The position numbers and the translations under genes were made by a program. This document shows positions 1-9,346 of a stretch of 64,000 nucleotides of DNA, one piece after another; within the stretch, counting starts at the first letter, position 1; the number at the start of each line of letters is the position of its first letter. The notes under the pieces were generated by a model. That model ran no database searches, was not told the origin of the DNA, and saw only the letters and a program-made list of their open reading frames with translations. The DNA is taken from the NCBI GenBank assembly GCA_963841995.1, contig CAWJEX010000017.1, forward strand, positions 304,487-368,486, given 5' to 3'. This stretch comes from DATDPM01 sp963841995 (GTDB lineage: Bacteria > Pseudomonadota > Alphaproteobacteria > DATDPM01).

Positions 1-2
1 TC

Positions 3-713
3 GTTCGCGTAACCGGCATCGATCTCGGTATCACAACCGCCGTCACTTCAAGTGACGGTACCAAGATTCCGAACCAGCGATTTCTCAACCGGGCCCAACG
101 CAACCTGCGCCGCAAGCAACGTACCCTGTCCCGCAAAATCGAAGCTGCCAAACTCAGATCCAAAACCGGACATAAGAAACTCCCTGACTGCTTCGGCGGC
201 AAGATCGCCAAAGCAAAACTTAAGATGGCGAAAGCCCATGAACGCGTGCGCTTCTCGCGCGAAGACTGGCAACATAAAACGTCTCGATGTCTAGCCGACG
301 AAAACCAAGCGGTCTGCGCCGAGACTCTTAACGTCAAGGGAATGATGAAGAACCGCAGTTTCTCCCGAGCGATCTCGGATCTGGGCTGGTCCGGATTTCT
401 ATTCAAGCTCGATTACAAGCTTAAGGACAAAGGCGGACGTCTGATCAAGATCGACCGCTTCTTTCCTTCGTCCAAGGCTTGTTCATCCTGCGGTTCGATC
501 AACGATGACCTGACCCTTGCTGATCGCAACTGGACTTGTTCCGATTGCAAAACCTTACACGATCGTGACCTCAACGCCGCGATCAACATCAGGAACCAAG
601 GTATCCTAAAGCTCAAGACGGAAGGACTGTCCGTCTCTGCCCACGGAGGCTGCGTAAGACCGGCTCATATCGAACCGGCAGCGGCCCATGAACTGGGAAG
701 CCTCCATCTTTAG
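3..713 (+). CDS. tnpB: TnpB (IS200/IS605-type RNA-guided nuclease), 5' end off the window
   Basis: The frame is open from the left edge to a TAG at 711-713, giving the last 236 residues of a TnpB protein. TnpB is an RNA-guided RuvC-type nuclease of IS200/IS605 and IS607 elements. Visible motifs, in order, are the RuvC-I GIDLGI, the RuvC-II glutamate in AETLNVKGM, a zinc ribbon with CSSC and CSDC pairs, and RuvC-III HDRDLNAA. All three acidic catalytic residues are therefore present. The N-terminal REC and wedge portion lies outside the window. No tnpA transposase is visible. The ATG at 225 is internal and would lose the first catalytic aspartate. Confidence 0.93.
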   Translation, partial: VRVTGIDLGITTAVTSSDGTKIPNQRFLNRAQRNLRRKQRTLSRKIEAAKLRSKTGHKKLPDCFGGKIAKAKLKMAKAHERVRFSREDWQHKTSRCLADENQAVCAETLNVKGMMKNRSFSRAISDLGWSGFLFKLDYKLKDKGGRLIKIDRFFPSSKACSSCGSINDDLTLADRNWTCSDCKTLHDRDLNAAINIRNQGILKLKTEGLSVSAHGGCVRPAHIEPAAAHELGSLHL

Positions 714-728
714 GTGGAGGAGCAGTCA
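695..728 (+). ncRNA. Right-end hairpin of the TnpB element, likely 3' part of an omega-RNA
   Basis: An 8-bp stem with one T-G pair (701-708 with 713-720) and a TTTA loop overlaps the tnpB stop codon. It is followed by GAGCAGTCA, resembling IS605-group right ends. In this family the guide (omega) RNA runs out of the 3' end of tnpB and ends at this boundary, with the flanking chromosomal bases (from about 729) acting as guide. The RNA itself is inferred; only the hairpin and its position are seen. Confidence 0.6.
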
Positions 729-811
729 CCCCTGACTGGCCCATTTTGTCAATGCAGCGGCTTTACCCGCGGCTTTGCCGCGGCCACGGCGGCCGCGCTA
801 TAAACCCTATC

Positions 812-1813
812 ATGGGGGGTTATCTCTTTGTCTTCATTGCCGTGCTCGCCGCCTCTTACGCGGGCACCGGGCTTGCCCTGAGGCTGCTGCGCGAACGCGC
901 AATTCTCGATCACCCGAACGAGCGGAGCAGCCACGCGACGGCCACACCGCGAGGCGGTGGAATCGCGGTGATCGCGGTCTTGCTGGCCGCTTGGGCGGGG
1001 ATCGCTCTGTTTACCATACCCATCGCCATGCCCGCGCCGATGGTTCCGGTCTTGGTCGCCGCCGGGAGTCTGGCGCTGGTCTCCTGGCTCGACGATCTTC
1101 GAGGAGTTGCGCCGGCTCTGCGCCTGCTTATTCAAATTGCAGCCGCTACGACCGCGCTCGGCGCACTTCCCGGACTGGTCTTTCAGGGAGTGCTGCCGCC
1201 GGACCTCGATTGGGCCGTTACCGTCTTGATCTGGGTTTGGTTCATCAATTTGTTCAATTTCATGGATGGGATCGACGGCATCGCCGGAGTCGAGACGGCG
1301 GCGATCGGGCTCGGGCTTTTCCTTATCGGCGTGCTGTTCGCCGAGCCAGTGCCGGGATTTACCCTCTATGCGCTGAGCTTGGTCGCGGCGTCGCTCGGCT
1401 TCCTGCGCTGGAACTGGGCGCCGGCCAAAATTTTTCTCGGCGATGTCGGAAGTGCTCCGCTCGGTTTTCTGTTGGGCTACCTGCTGTTGAGCGCCGCCGC
1501 CGCCGGGCACTGGGTCCCTGCCTTGATTCTCCCGCTCTATTACCTGGCCGATTCCGGCATCACCCTTGGCCGGCGGCTGGTCCACGGCGAGAAAATATGG
1601 CAGGCCCATGCCAGTCATTTTTATCAGCGTGCCGCACGGGCATCTGGCTCCCATGGGGCGGTCGTCCGCGCGATTGCCGCAGCGGACGCTCTTTTGATTA
1701 TCCTGGCCCTAGCCGCCGCCCGCGGATTTGCGGTCGGGGCCATGGCCGGCGCCGTTCTTGTCACGGCCGGGCTTTTGGTCTATCTCGCCAGGCGCATCGG
1801 GACCGAAAGCTAG
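812..1813 (+). CDS. WbpL/WecA-type polyprenyl-phosphate sugar-1-phosphate transferase
   Basis: This integral membrane enzyme (333 aa) transfers a sugar-1-phosphate to undecaprenyl phosphate, starting O-antigen or other surface polysaccharide units. From the ATG at 812 the protein shows the family's DD pair at 94-95, NFMDGIDG at 149-156, LGDVGS at 209-214 and a His-rich HASHFYQR at 266-273. About ten hydrophobic segments are spread through it. The C-terminal His cluster favours WbpL-like over MraY. A frame extension to TTG 746 or ATG 752 would add Arg-rich residues before the first membrane segment, so 812 is preferred. No clear ribosome binding site is visible. The next gene is a sugar epimerase/dehydratase of the same pathway. 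Confidence 0.88.
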   Translation: MGGYLFVFIAVLAASYAGTGLALRLLRERAILDHPNERSSHATATPRGGGIAVIAVLLAAWAGIALFTIPIAMPAPMVPVLVAAGSLALVSWLDDLRGVAPALRLLIQIAAATTALGALPGLVFQGVLPPDLDWAVTVLIWVWFINLFNFMDGIDGIAGVETAAIGLGLFLIGVLFAEPVPGFTLYALSLVAASLGFLRWNWAPAKIFLGDVGSAPLGFLLGYLLLSAAAAGHWVPALILPLYYLADSGITLGRRLVHGEKIWQAHASHFYQRAARASGSHGAVVRAIAAADALLIILALAAARGFAVGAMAGAVLVTAGLLVYLARRIGTES

Positions 1814-1875
1814 CCGTCCGCCAGTTATCAAAGCCCGCCCGGCTTATGCTATTTTCATCGCCCTGAAGGGAAGCC

Positions 1876-3808
1876 ATGGCACGCCGGTTCCGCCGCTTGA
1901 GTCGAGCCCGTATTACTTTCGCCCACGATATCGTGATGGCGGCGGTTTCCTATTTCCTCGCGCTCTATTTGCGCGTCGGCGATTTGCTGTTCAGCTACAG
2001 CCTCGATTTCCTGCTGCGCGGCGCTCTCACTTTCACCGTAATCGCGGCGGCGGTGTTCTGGTGGAACGGACTTTACCGGGGCATCTGGCGCTACGCTTCG
2101 CTCAACGACATGGTGGCGATCATCCGGGCGGTGACGCTCACGGTCCTCCTCTTCGTCGCCTTCCAGTTCCTTGCCAACCGTTTGGAAGATTTCCCGCGTT
2201 CGGCCCAGCTCATCAACTGGATCGTTCTGGTAATGCTATTGGGTGCACCGCGATTCATTTATCGCGTGCTTAAGGATCGCGGATTCCGATTCGTGCTGAA
2301 GCGGGAAATGCACCCGCAGGTTCCGGTTCTGCTGCTGGGAGCCGGAGATGCCGCCGAACTCTTCATTCGCGAAATGCGGCGCGATACCAATGCCGGTTAC
2401 CGTGTGGTGGGCATCCTTTCGCATCAAGACGGGCGAGTCGGCCGCCATATCCACGGCATCGAGGTCATGGGCGGCTATGACGACCTCGACGAGGTGGTGA
2501 AGCGCCTGGAGGCGGTCAACGAGAAGCCGCAGCGCCTGATCATTACCAATGATCGAATCGAAGGCGAAACGATTCGCCGGCTCCTCGATGATGCGGGAAG
2601 GCTCGGCATGGCGCTCTCCCGAATGCCGCGACTGACCGATTTCAAGAGCGGCGCTCCCGACCGGCTCCAGATTCCGCCCCATCGACATCGAAGACATACT
2701 GTTCCGGCCACAGACCGTGCTCGACCGTGATTCCATGCGCGCCTTGATTTCGAACCGCCGGGTGCTTGTGACCGGCGCCGGCGGCACCATCGGTTCGGAA
2801 TTGGTGCGGCAAATTTGCGATTTCGCGCCTTCCCATCTGGCGCTTTTCGATCATTCCGAATTCGCGCTTTATGCCATCGACCGGGAAGTTTTGGAACGCA
2901 AGCCGGAGCTTTCCCGAAGCGCCATCCTCGGCGATGTGCGGGATCGCGCGCGGGTGTTCGAGATCGTGAGCCGCGAACGTCCCGATCTGGTATTCCATGC
3001 TGCGGCCCTCAAACACGTGCCGGTGGTCGAAGACCACCCCAATGAGGGCGTGCTCACCAATGCGATCGGCACCCGTCACGTTGCCGATGCCTGTGCCGAT
3101 TCGAGCGTGCGCGTCATGGTCCTGATCTCGACCGACAAGGCGGTCAATCCGACCAATGTCATGGGGGCAACCAAGCGCCTCGCCGAAAGCTATTGCCAGG
3201 CCCGGGATATCGTCGCCCGGCGAAGCGGCGCCAAGACGCGCTTCCTCATGGTGCGATTCGGCAATGTTTTGGGATCCACGGGGTCGGTTGTTCCGCTCTT
3301 CCAGCATCAATTATCGCGGGGCGGCCCTTTGACCGTTACCGATCCCGCGATGACCCGTTATTTCATGACCGTCCGCGAAGCCGTCGAGTTGGTTCTCCAG
3401 GCTTCGGCTCTTGGCGCCGCGGATGGCACCGAAGAAGGCCGCATCTTCGTCCTCGATATGGGCGAGCCGGTTAAGATCATCGATTTGGCGCGGCAGATGA
3501 TCAGGCTGGCTGGGTTGCGGCCCGATATCGACATCAAGATCGAGATTACCGGCGTTCGGCCCGGGGAAAAGCTCTATGAGGAATTGTTCCATACCGCCGA
3601 AAAGGTGACGCCGACGACGGCCCAAGGCATCTTGCTGGCAGCACCCCGCACCGCCGATCTCGCGGTTCTGTCGCGGGCCCTCGACGAGCTTCAAGAAGCG
3701 GCGAAAGCCGGACGCACCGAGCAAACCCTGACGCTGCTCGCCCGCATCGTTCCGGAATACCGGCCCGATACAGGCGCCGCCAATTCACTGCGGGCAACCG
3801 CGCCGTGA
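1876..3808 (+). pseudogene. CapD/WbpM-type nucleotide-sugar 4,6-dehydratase/epimerase, split by a +1 frameshift
   Basis: Two overlapping frames (1876-2730 and 2717-3808) encode consecutive parts of one roughly 643-residue membrane nucleotide-sugar dehydratase of surface polysaccharide synthesis. The first part holds four N-terminal membrane segments and a Rossmann fold (GAGDA at 155-159). The second holds the catalytic SDR domain (TGAGGTIG near 299-306) and an STDKA...MGATK motif, in which Met replaces the usual catalytic Tyr, as in WbpM. The continuous sequence is restored by removing one C from the run at 2674-2680, giving LQI-RPIDIEDILFRPQ across the join. It may be a true mutation or a sequencing error. 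The 3' end overlaps purH by 4 bases. Confidence 0.9.
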
Positions 3809-5376
3809 CGCGCATTTCCCGCGCCCTCATTTCCGTTTCCGACAAATCCGGGCTCGTGAGCTTCGGTAAATTTTTGGTGAGCCACGGCGTGGAGATCGTC
3901 TCGACCGGCGGATCGGCGGAAGCCTTGCGCAGGCAGGGTGTGCCGGTCACCGAGGTGGCGGCGGTAACCGGTCAGCCGGAGATTTTGGGCGGCCGGGTCA
4001 AGACGCTTTACCCGCATATCCATGGCGGGATTTTGGCGCGGCGCGACGATCCGGAGCATATGGCGCAATTGAAGGCGCAAAACATCACGCCCATCGATCT
4101 TGTCGTCGTCAGCCTCTATCCGTTCGAATCGACGGCGGCGAGCGGCGCCAATGACGCACAGTGCATCGAGAACATCGACATCGGCGGGCCGGCCCTCATT
4201 CGCGCCGCCGCCAAGAACCATGAATTCGTCACCATTGTCGTGACGTCGTCCGATTACGCGCTGGTCACCGCGGAAATGTCGGAGAACGGCGATTGCACGA
4301 CGCTTCGTTTACGTCAACGCCTGGCCGCTACGGCCTTTGCCCGCACCGCTGCTTATGATTCCGCAATCGCCCATTGGATGTCGGAGAAGCAGGGCGATTT
4401 GTTCCCGCCGCGCATCGCCTTCGCCGGAACTCGCCAGCAAATCCTGCGTTACGGCGAAAATCCGCATCAGCAGGCGGCGTTCTATATCTCGCCGCAATTG
4501 CGCCATGGGGTCGCCACCGCGGTTCAGCTTCAAGGCAAGGAGCTGAGTTACAACAACCTCAACGACACCGACGCCGCGTTCGAACTGGCGGCGGAATTCG
4601 CCAAGCCGGCTTGCGCCATCGTCAAACACGCGAACCCTTGCGGCGTCGCCCAGGCGCCGACACTCGTCGAAGCCTGGAGGCGAGCGCTGGCTTGCGATCC
4701 CTTGAGCGCGTATGGCGGGGTCATTGCCTTCAACAAACCGCTCGATGCCGAAACCGCCGCCGAGATCGCCAAATTTTTCATCGAGGTCGTCATCGCGCCG
4801 AAGGTGGATGAGGCGGCGCAGAAAATTTTGGCGGAGAAGAAAAATCTTCGCCTCTTGGAAGCGGGCGGCATGCCTAATCCGGGCGAGCCCGGGCTTGTTT
4901 TTCAGTCGCTCGCCGGCGGCTTTCTGGTGCAAACCCGCGATTCCGAACACGAAGTCGAAGGCGCGCTGAAAATCGTCTCACAGCGCACGCCGACCGCGAA
5001 GGAGACCGCGGATCTGCTCTTTGCGTTTTCGGTCGCCAAACACGTCAAATCGAACGCAATCGTTTTCGCCAAGGACGGTGCGACCGTGGCCGTCGGCGCC
5101 GGACAAATGAGCCGCGTCGATGCGGCGCGTGTCGCCGTAATGAAAGCGCAAGAGGCCGCAAGAAACGCCGGCGAAACCGGGAGCCGCACCGAAGGCTCGG
5201 TGGTGGCGTCCGATGCGTTCTTTCCCTTTGCCGACGGGTTGATCGTTGCCGCGGAGGCCGGTGCAACCGCCGTGATTGCACCCGGCGGGTCGATGCGCGA
5301 CGAAGAAGTGATCGCCGCCGCCGACGAGCGCAACATCGCCCTCGTCTTCGCGCCGACGAGGCATTTCCGGCATTAG
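3805..5376 (+). CDS. purH: Bifunctional AICAR transformylase / IMP cyclohydrolase
   Basis: Catalyses the last two steps of de novo IMP synthesis: formylation of AICAR by 10-formyl-THF, then ring closure. At 523 residues it is the normal family length. The N-terminal third (starting RALISVSDKSG) is the cyclohydrolase MGS-like domain. The C-terminal part is the transformylase, with KHANPCG at 274-280. The GTG start overlaps the stop of the preceding dehydratase frame (GTGA), suggesting translational coupling. It is followed by a convergent tRNA gene. The call is unambiguous; the only uncertainty is whether expression depends on the broken upstream gene. Confidence 0.98.
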   Translation: MTRISRALISVSDKSGLVSFGKFLVSHGVEIVSTGGSAEALRRQGVPVTEVAAVTGQPEILGGRVKTLYPHIHGGILARRDDPEHMAQLKAQNITPIDLVVVSLYPFESTAASGANDAQCIENIDIGGPALIRAAAKNHEFVTIVVTSSDYALVTAEMSENGDCTTLRLRQRLAATAFARTAAYDSAIAHWMSEKQGDLFPPRIAFAGTRQQILRYGENPHQQAAFYISPQLRHGVATAVQLQGKELSYNNLNDTDAAFELAAEFAKPACAIVKHANPCGVAQAPTLVEAWRRALACDPLSAYGGVIAFNKPLDAETAAEIAKFFIEVVIAPKVDEAAQKILAEKKNLRLLEAGGMPNPGEPGLVFQSLAGGFLVQTRDSEHEVEGALKIVSQRTPTAKETADLLFAFSVAKHVKSNAIVFAKDGATVAVGAGQMSRVDAARVAVMKAQEAARNAGETGSRTEGSVVASDAFFPFADGLIVAAEAGATAVIAPGGSMRDEEVIAAADERNIALVFAPTRHFRH

Positions 5377-5401
5377 ATTTAAGAACCGCAGGGAAGCGGA
5401 A

Positions 5402-5476
5402 TGGAGCGGGAGAAGGGAATCGAACCCTCGACCCTCACGTTGGCAACGTGATGCTCTACCTCTGAGCTACTCCCGC
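5402..5476 (-). tRNA. tRNA-Gly (anticodon GCC)
   Basis: Read on the minus strand, a 7-bp acceptor stem GCGGGAG/CTCCCGC closes a complete cloverleaf. The D stem is GCTC/GAGC, the anticodon stem TCACG/CGTGA has loop TTGCCAA, and the T arm contains GGTTCGATTCC. The discriminator is T and the 3' CCA is encoded (5402-5404). The anticodon GCC reads glycine GGC/GGT. It lies convergent with purH, 25 bases past its stop. Confidence 0.97.
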
Positions 5477-5718
5477 ATCCCGCTATCGGGGCGACCCCCT
5501 GAAAAGCGGCCCCGATAATAAGTAAAGCCTCCGGCTTTGCAAGCTCGGCTTCGGGACCCCCACCCTCGTGTTTCCGGGGGCCAACCGGCCTATGCTCCTT
5601 GCCGAAGGCTTCTCGGCGGTCCATTTATAGACCGGCCTTCTTAACGTATCCTTTCGTGACCAGGCCCCTCCATCCGAGGCGGGATGCGGGGGCGAATTTC
5701 CGGGAATTTTGGGCAAAC

Positions 5719-6648
5719 ATGGAGCTTATGGCGAATAGTTCACCTCCGGCCGGTGCGGCCAAAACCGCGCCCGCCATCAAAGACGGTTCGACCGCGAGCT
5801 TCATGGCCGACGTCATCGAAGGGTCGCGCGAAAACCTGGTCGTCGTCGATTTCTGGGCACCCTGGTGCGGCCCGTGCAAGCAGCTCGGCCCGGCCTTGGA
5901 ACGGACGGTGCAGGCGGCCAAGGGCGCCGTTCGCTTGGTCAAGATCAATATCGACGAGAACCCCGATCTCGCCCGCGAGATGCATGTGCAATCGATCCCG
6001 GCGGTTTACGCCTTTTTTCAAGGCCGGCCCATCGACGGATTCATGGGTGCGCTGCCGGAATCCCAGGTCACGGCGTTCGTCGAACGCCTGGTCAAAGCGG
6101 TCGGCGGGAGTTCGCCGGCCGAAGCCCTGAGCGAAGCCGTCACCCATGCCGATGCACTGCTGGCGGAAGGCAATGTGGCGGACGCCGAACAGATTTACCG
6201 GCAGGTGCTGTCGGCGGATGCCAAGCACGCCGGAGCGGCCGCCGGCATCGCTCGCGCGCGTGTTGTGGCCGGCGATCTTGCGACCGCGCGTAAATTTTTG
6301 GAGCGGTTGCCGCCCGAACTTAGCAGCGCACCGGAAGTTGTCGCCGCAAAAACCGCGCTTGAATTGGCGGAGCAGAAGCCGAAAGCCGGAGTGCTTGACG
6401 AATTGCAGGCGAAAGTTGCGAGCAGCCCCGCCGATTATCAGCTGCGGCTCGATCTGGCTTCGGCCCTGTTCGCCGACGGTCAACTGGATGAAGCGGTTTC
6501 GCAGCTCCTCGAAATCGTGAAGCGCGACCGGAATTGGAACGAACAGGCGGCGCGCAAGCAGCTTTTAAAATTCTTCGAGGCGCTTGGTCCGGCCCATCCG
6601 GCCACGCTTTCCGGCCGGCGCCAGCTTTCGTCTTTGCTGTTTTCGTGA
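5719..6648 (+). CDS. Thioredoxin-TPR protein (CnoX/YbbN type)
   Basis: This 309-residue cytosolic protein has an N-terminal thioredoxin fold and a C-terminal tetratricopeptide-like region. The thioredoxin domain (about 25-130) carries the classical WCGPC active site at 49-53. E. coli YbbN/CnoX lacks one of these cysteines, so redox activity is likely here. The rest (about 140-309) is Ala/Leu-rich helical repeats as in CnoX, which protects unfolded proteins and hands them to chaperones. The start could be ATG 5719 or ATG 5728; GGAG lies three bases before the latter. The stop overlaps the next ATG (TGATG), so the LON-domain gene is probably co-translated. Confidence 0.9.
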   Translation: MELMANSSPPAGAAKTAPAIKDGSTASFMADVIEGSRENLVVVDFWAPWCGPCKQLGPALERTVQAAKGAVRLVKINIDENPDLAREMHVQSIPAVYAFFQGRPIDGFMGALPESQVTAFVERLVKAVGGSSPAEALSEAVTHADALLAEGNVADAEQIYRQVLSADAKHAGAAAGIARARVVAGDLATARKFLERLPPELSSAPEVVAAKTALELAEQKPKAGVLDELQAKVASSPADYQLRLDLASALFADGQLDEAVSQLLEIVKRDRNWNEQAARKQLLKFFEALGPAHPATLSGRRQLSSLLFS

Positions 6649-7295
6649 TGTCGTCTCCGCTGCCATCCGAAATTCCAATTTTTCCGCTGACCGGCGCATT
6701 GCTTCTGCCGTCGGGGAGACTTCCGCTCAATGTTTTCGAGCCGCGCTACCGCGCCATGGTGGAAGATGCTCTTAAGGGTGACCGGCTCATCGGAATGGTG
6801 CAGCCGCGGGACATCGAGGCGGAAGCGCGCACATCGGAGCCGGCGGTTTATTCGGTCGGCTGCGCGGGACGCATGACCCTGTTCCACGAAACCAAGGACC
6901 GGCGTTTTGAGATCGTGCTCGACGGCATCAGCCAATTCGAAATTGATCACGAGCTTCCCGGACGCCGCGGCTACCGCATGGTGCAGGTTCGATGGGACCG
7001 GTTTGGCGGCGATTTGCTCCCATCGCAGCCGTTCGATGCGAAGTTATGCGACCAGTTGATCGCGACCCTCGAACGCTTTCTCGGCAATCGCGGGGCATCG
7101 CCCAAGAACACCGGCATCACCGAGCTCTCCGGCGCCGAACTCGTCGGCGCCATCGCCATGGCCTGTCCGTTTCATCCCATCGAAAAACAGGCCTTGCTCG
7201 AAGCCGGCAGCCCGGACGAGCAAGCCCAGCTTTTGGCGGGCCTCCTCGACATGGCGCTGCTGGGCGGCGAAACCAGCGTCATTTCCCGCCAATAG
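6648..7295 (+). CDS. LON substrate-binding-domain protein
   Basis: A 215-residue protein consisting essentially of the N-terminal substrate-binding (LAN/PUA-like) domain of Lon protease, without ATPase or protease parts. IPIFPLTGALLLP near the N-terminus and NVFEPRYRAM are family signatures. Such stand-alone proteins are common in alphaproteobacteria, next to a YbbN-like thioredoxin and a Trm112-like gene as here. Their molecular role is not established; substrate recognition in proteostasis is an inference. The ATG overlaps the upstream TGA. The start further upstream in frame (6534) is inside the thioredoxin gene and is rejected. Confidence 0.9.
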   Translation: MSSPLPSEIPIFPLTGALLLPSGRLPLNVFEPRYRAMVEDALKGDRLIGMVQPRDIEAEARTSEPAVYSVGCAGRMTLFHETKDRRFEIVLDGISQFEIDHELPGRRGYRMVQVRWDRFGGDLLPSQPFDAKLCDQLIATLERFLGNRGASPKNTGITELSGAELVGAIAMACPFHPIEKQALLEAGSPDEQAQLLAGLLDMALLGGETSVISRQ

Positions 7296-7312
7296 GAAGG
7301 CCCGTGGCTCCG

Positions 7313-7531
7313 ATGCGCAATCAAATCGATCCCAAATTGCTCGAGATTTCTGGTTTGTCCGCTGACCAAGGGCCCGCTCCGCTATGACTCGGAGGCCCAG
7401 GAACTCATCAGCGATCAGGCCGGGCTCGCTTATCCTATTCGCGATGGAATTCCGATCATGCTGGTCGAAGAAGCGAGGCGGTTGGACGAACCGCGGCGGT
7501 CAACACCGGAATGAGATTTGAGCGCGAATGA
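7313..7531 (+). pseudogene. Trm112-family small zinc-ribbon-like protein, broken by a +1 frameshift
   Basis: The sequence encodes a roughly 72-residue Trm112/YcaR-type protein, but in two frames. MRNQIDPKLLEI is read from ATG 7313. Then LVCPLTKGPLRYD...LISDQAGLAYPIRDGIPIML continues in the +1 frame. Removing one T from the run 7347-7349 restores the family signature LLEILVCP. As it stands the first frame stops at 7385-7387 after a wrong tail. The stop of the corrected frame overlaps the start of the DUF971 gene (ATGA, position good to one base). Homologues are small conserved proteins, some of which act as methyltransferase activators. Whether the shift is real or an error is undecided. Confidence 0.85.
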
Positions 7532-7905
7532 GTTCCGACGAATTCGGCACCCGCCATTGGCCGGTCGAAGTCCGGGTCAAAACCGCCGACAAGGCGCTGG
7601 AAATCGAATTCGATGATGGACAGAACTTCCGCTATCCGGCCGAATATTTGCGGATCGAAAGTCCTTCGGCGGAAGTGAAGGGCCATACGCCCGCGGACCG
7701 CAAACTGGTCGCCGGCCGCCGCCATGTCGGGATCCTGGCCGTCGAGCCGGTCGGCAATTACGCCATCCGAATCAAATTCGACGACATGCACGATACCGGG
7801 ATTTACACCTGGAATTATCTTTATGAGCTCGGGCGCGATTTCGAGCTGCGGTGGCACGCTTATCTGGGCGATCTCGCCGCCCACGGCCTGTCCCGCGATC
7901 CTTAA
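7528..7905 (+). CDS. DUF971 family protein (gamma-butyrobetaine hydroxylase N-terminal-like)
   Basis: A 125-residue protein matching the DUF971 domain: an RYPAEYLRIESPSAEVKGH segment, then GNYAIRIKFDD and HDTGIYTWNYLYELG. The same fold forms the N-terminal domain of gamma-butyrobetaine hydroxylases. Stand-alone bacterial versions often lie near Fe-S cluster genes, but no such gene is adjacent here. It follows the Trm112-like gene with a start-stop overlap, forming a probable operon 5719-7905 with the thioredoxin and LON-domain genes. Its function is not known. Confidence 0.88.
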   Translation: MSSDEFGTRHWPVEVRVKTADKALEIEFDDGQNFRYPAEYLRIESPSAEVKGHTPADRKLVAGRRHVGILAVEPVGNYAIRIKFDDMHDTGIYTWNYLYELGRDFELRWHAYLGDLAAHGLSRDP

Positions 7906-7908
7906 ATT

Positions 7909-9147
7909 CTAGAGCGGTTCGCCGCGCATCAGCCGCGGCAGATCGCCGACCAATCCCATCGCGTGACGCATGAAGAATCGTTTCAGCGCCGGCATTCTGT
8001 TGACCGCGGCAAGGCCGAGATCGCGCGCCAACCGAATCGGCCCGATGTCGTTCGAGAACAGGCGATTCAAGCCATCGGTCGCCACGATCAAGGCAAAAGC
8101 ATCGAAACGCCGCCAGCGTTCGTACCGCGCCAGAACTTCCGGTGCGCCAATGTCGCGGCTGGCGCGCTTCGCATCGGCCAACACCTCCGCCAGCACCGCG
8201 ACGTCGCGAAGCCCCAAATTCAGGCCTTGGCCAGCAATGGGGTGAATCGCGTGGGCCGCGTCGCCGACCAGCGCCAGGCGCCGGTCCACATAGCGGTCGG
8301 CGTGAATAAGCCCGAGCGGGTAGGACCAGCGCGGTCCGACAACTTCCAATCTTCCGAGAAAATCCCCAAACCTCCGTTCGAGCTCGGCTTTGAACGCGGC
8401 GGCGTCCAATTTCAGAATTCGCGGCACCTCACTGCTGCGTTCGGTCCACACGATGGAGGAGCGCCGATTCTTCATCGGCAAGATTGCAAACGGTCCGGCG
8501 GGAAGAAAACGCTCATGCGCGATGCCGCGATGGTCCTTTTCATGGGCGACGGTACAAACGATGGCGATTTGCGGGTAGGACCAGCGCGCAACCGGAATTC
8601 CGGCATCGCGTCTTATTTGTGAATCGCGGCCGTCCGCGGCAATCGCCAAATCGGCTTCGATCACCCGCCCGTCGGAAAGCATGGCCGCGGCGCCGCTTTG
8701 CGAGCGAGCGAGATTGACGACGGAAAGCCCGTTTTCAAATTCCAGTCCCGGGCATTCCGCGGCATGGTCAAAGAGTGCCCGCCGGATATGCCGATTCTCC
8801 ACGATGAAGCCGAGCGCTTCGTCCCTCAGCGCCGGATCAAGCTCGCGGTGATCGTAATGAAGAAAGAAGGGAGCGTTGTTGTCGGAGACCCGGATTTCCA
8901 AGATCGGCTCGGCGAATTCCTCGAGCCGCCGCCAAATTCCCAATGTCCGCAGCGCGCGCGCCGATCCGAAAGCGATGGCAGAGCTGCGGCCGTCGAATTT
9001 GTCGTCGAGGGCGGTCGTTGCTTTTTCGCGATCGATAACCGCGCAGCGCAATCCGGATTGGGCCAAAGCGGCGCCGAGCGTCAGCCCAATGAATCCGCCC
9101 CCGATTAGGAGGACGTCCACGCGCCGTGCCGCTTGATGCGTTGTCAT
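7909..9147 (-). CDS. UbiH/UbiF/Coq6-family FAD-dependent hydroxylase
   Basis: A 412-residue flavoprotein monooxygenase likely to hydroxylate the aromatic ring of a ubiquinone precursor. It shows the N-terminal FAD-binding GGGFIGL (residues 16-22), the ADGRDSQIR motif, and the family's GDAAHAIHPIAGQGLNLG near residue 295. Alphaproteobacteria use several related hydroxylases (UbiH, UbiF, UbiL) with different ring positions, and sequence alone does not tell which this is. ATG 9147 is chosen because the fold begins a few residues later; the frame extends to 9261, but that part has no family similarity. Transcribed towards the DUF971 gene and divergent from glnK. Confidence 0.88.
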   Translation of the reverse strand: MTTHQAARRVDVLLIGGGFIGLTLGAALAQSGLRCAVIDREKATTALDDKFDGRSSAIAFGSARALRTLGIWRRLEEFAEPILEIRVSDNNAPFFLHYDHRELDPALRDEALGFIVENRHIRRALFDHAAECPGLEFENGLSVVNLARSQSGAAAMLSDGRVIEADLAIAADGRDSQIRRDAGIPVARWSYPQIAIVCTVAHEKDHRGIAHERFLPAGPFAILPMKNRRSSIVWTERSSEVPRILKLDAAAFKAELERRFGDFLGRLEVVGPRWSYPLGLIHADRYVDRRLALVGDAAHAIHPIAGQGLNLGLRDVAVLAEVLADAKRASRDIGAPEVLARYERWRRFDAFALIVATDGLNRLFSNDIGPIRLARDLGLAAVNRMPALKRFFMRHAMGLVGDLPRLMRGEPL

Positions 9148-9346
9148 CCCCAGCAACTTGGCGGGCGGCGTTTCTTCTGTCCAGCCGCCGTTTACGCCTT
9201 TAGCGGCGATAAAATGACTTAAAAATACGCAAATTTGGAAATTTGCATAATTCGTGGGCAAAAATCTGGGTATTTCCGCCTAAAAGTTAACGATTTATGA
9301 AGCCAAGCCATTGAATCGGCTCGATTCGCCTGGCACTTCGGCGACC

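Noticed and set aside
749..1654. Long minus-strand frame opposite the WbpL/WecA-like gene
   Set aside because: Its translation is Arg/Gln/Asp-rich without domains, typical of antisense frames in GC-rich genes, and the plus strand carries clear membrane-enzyme motifs.
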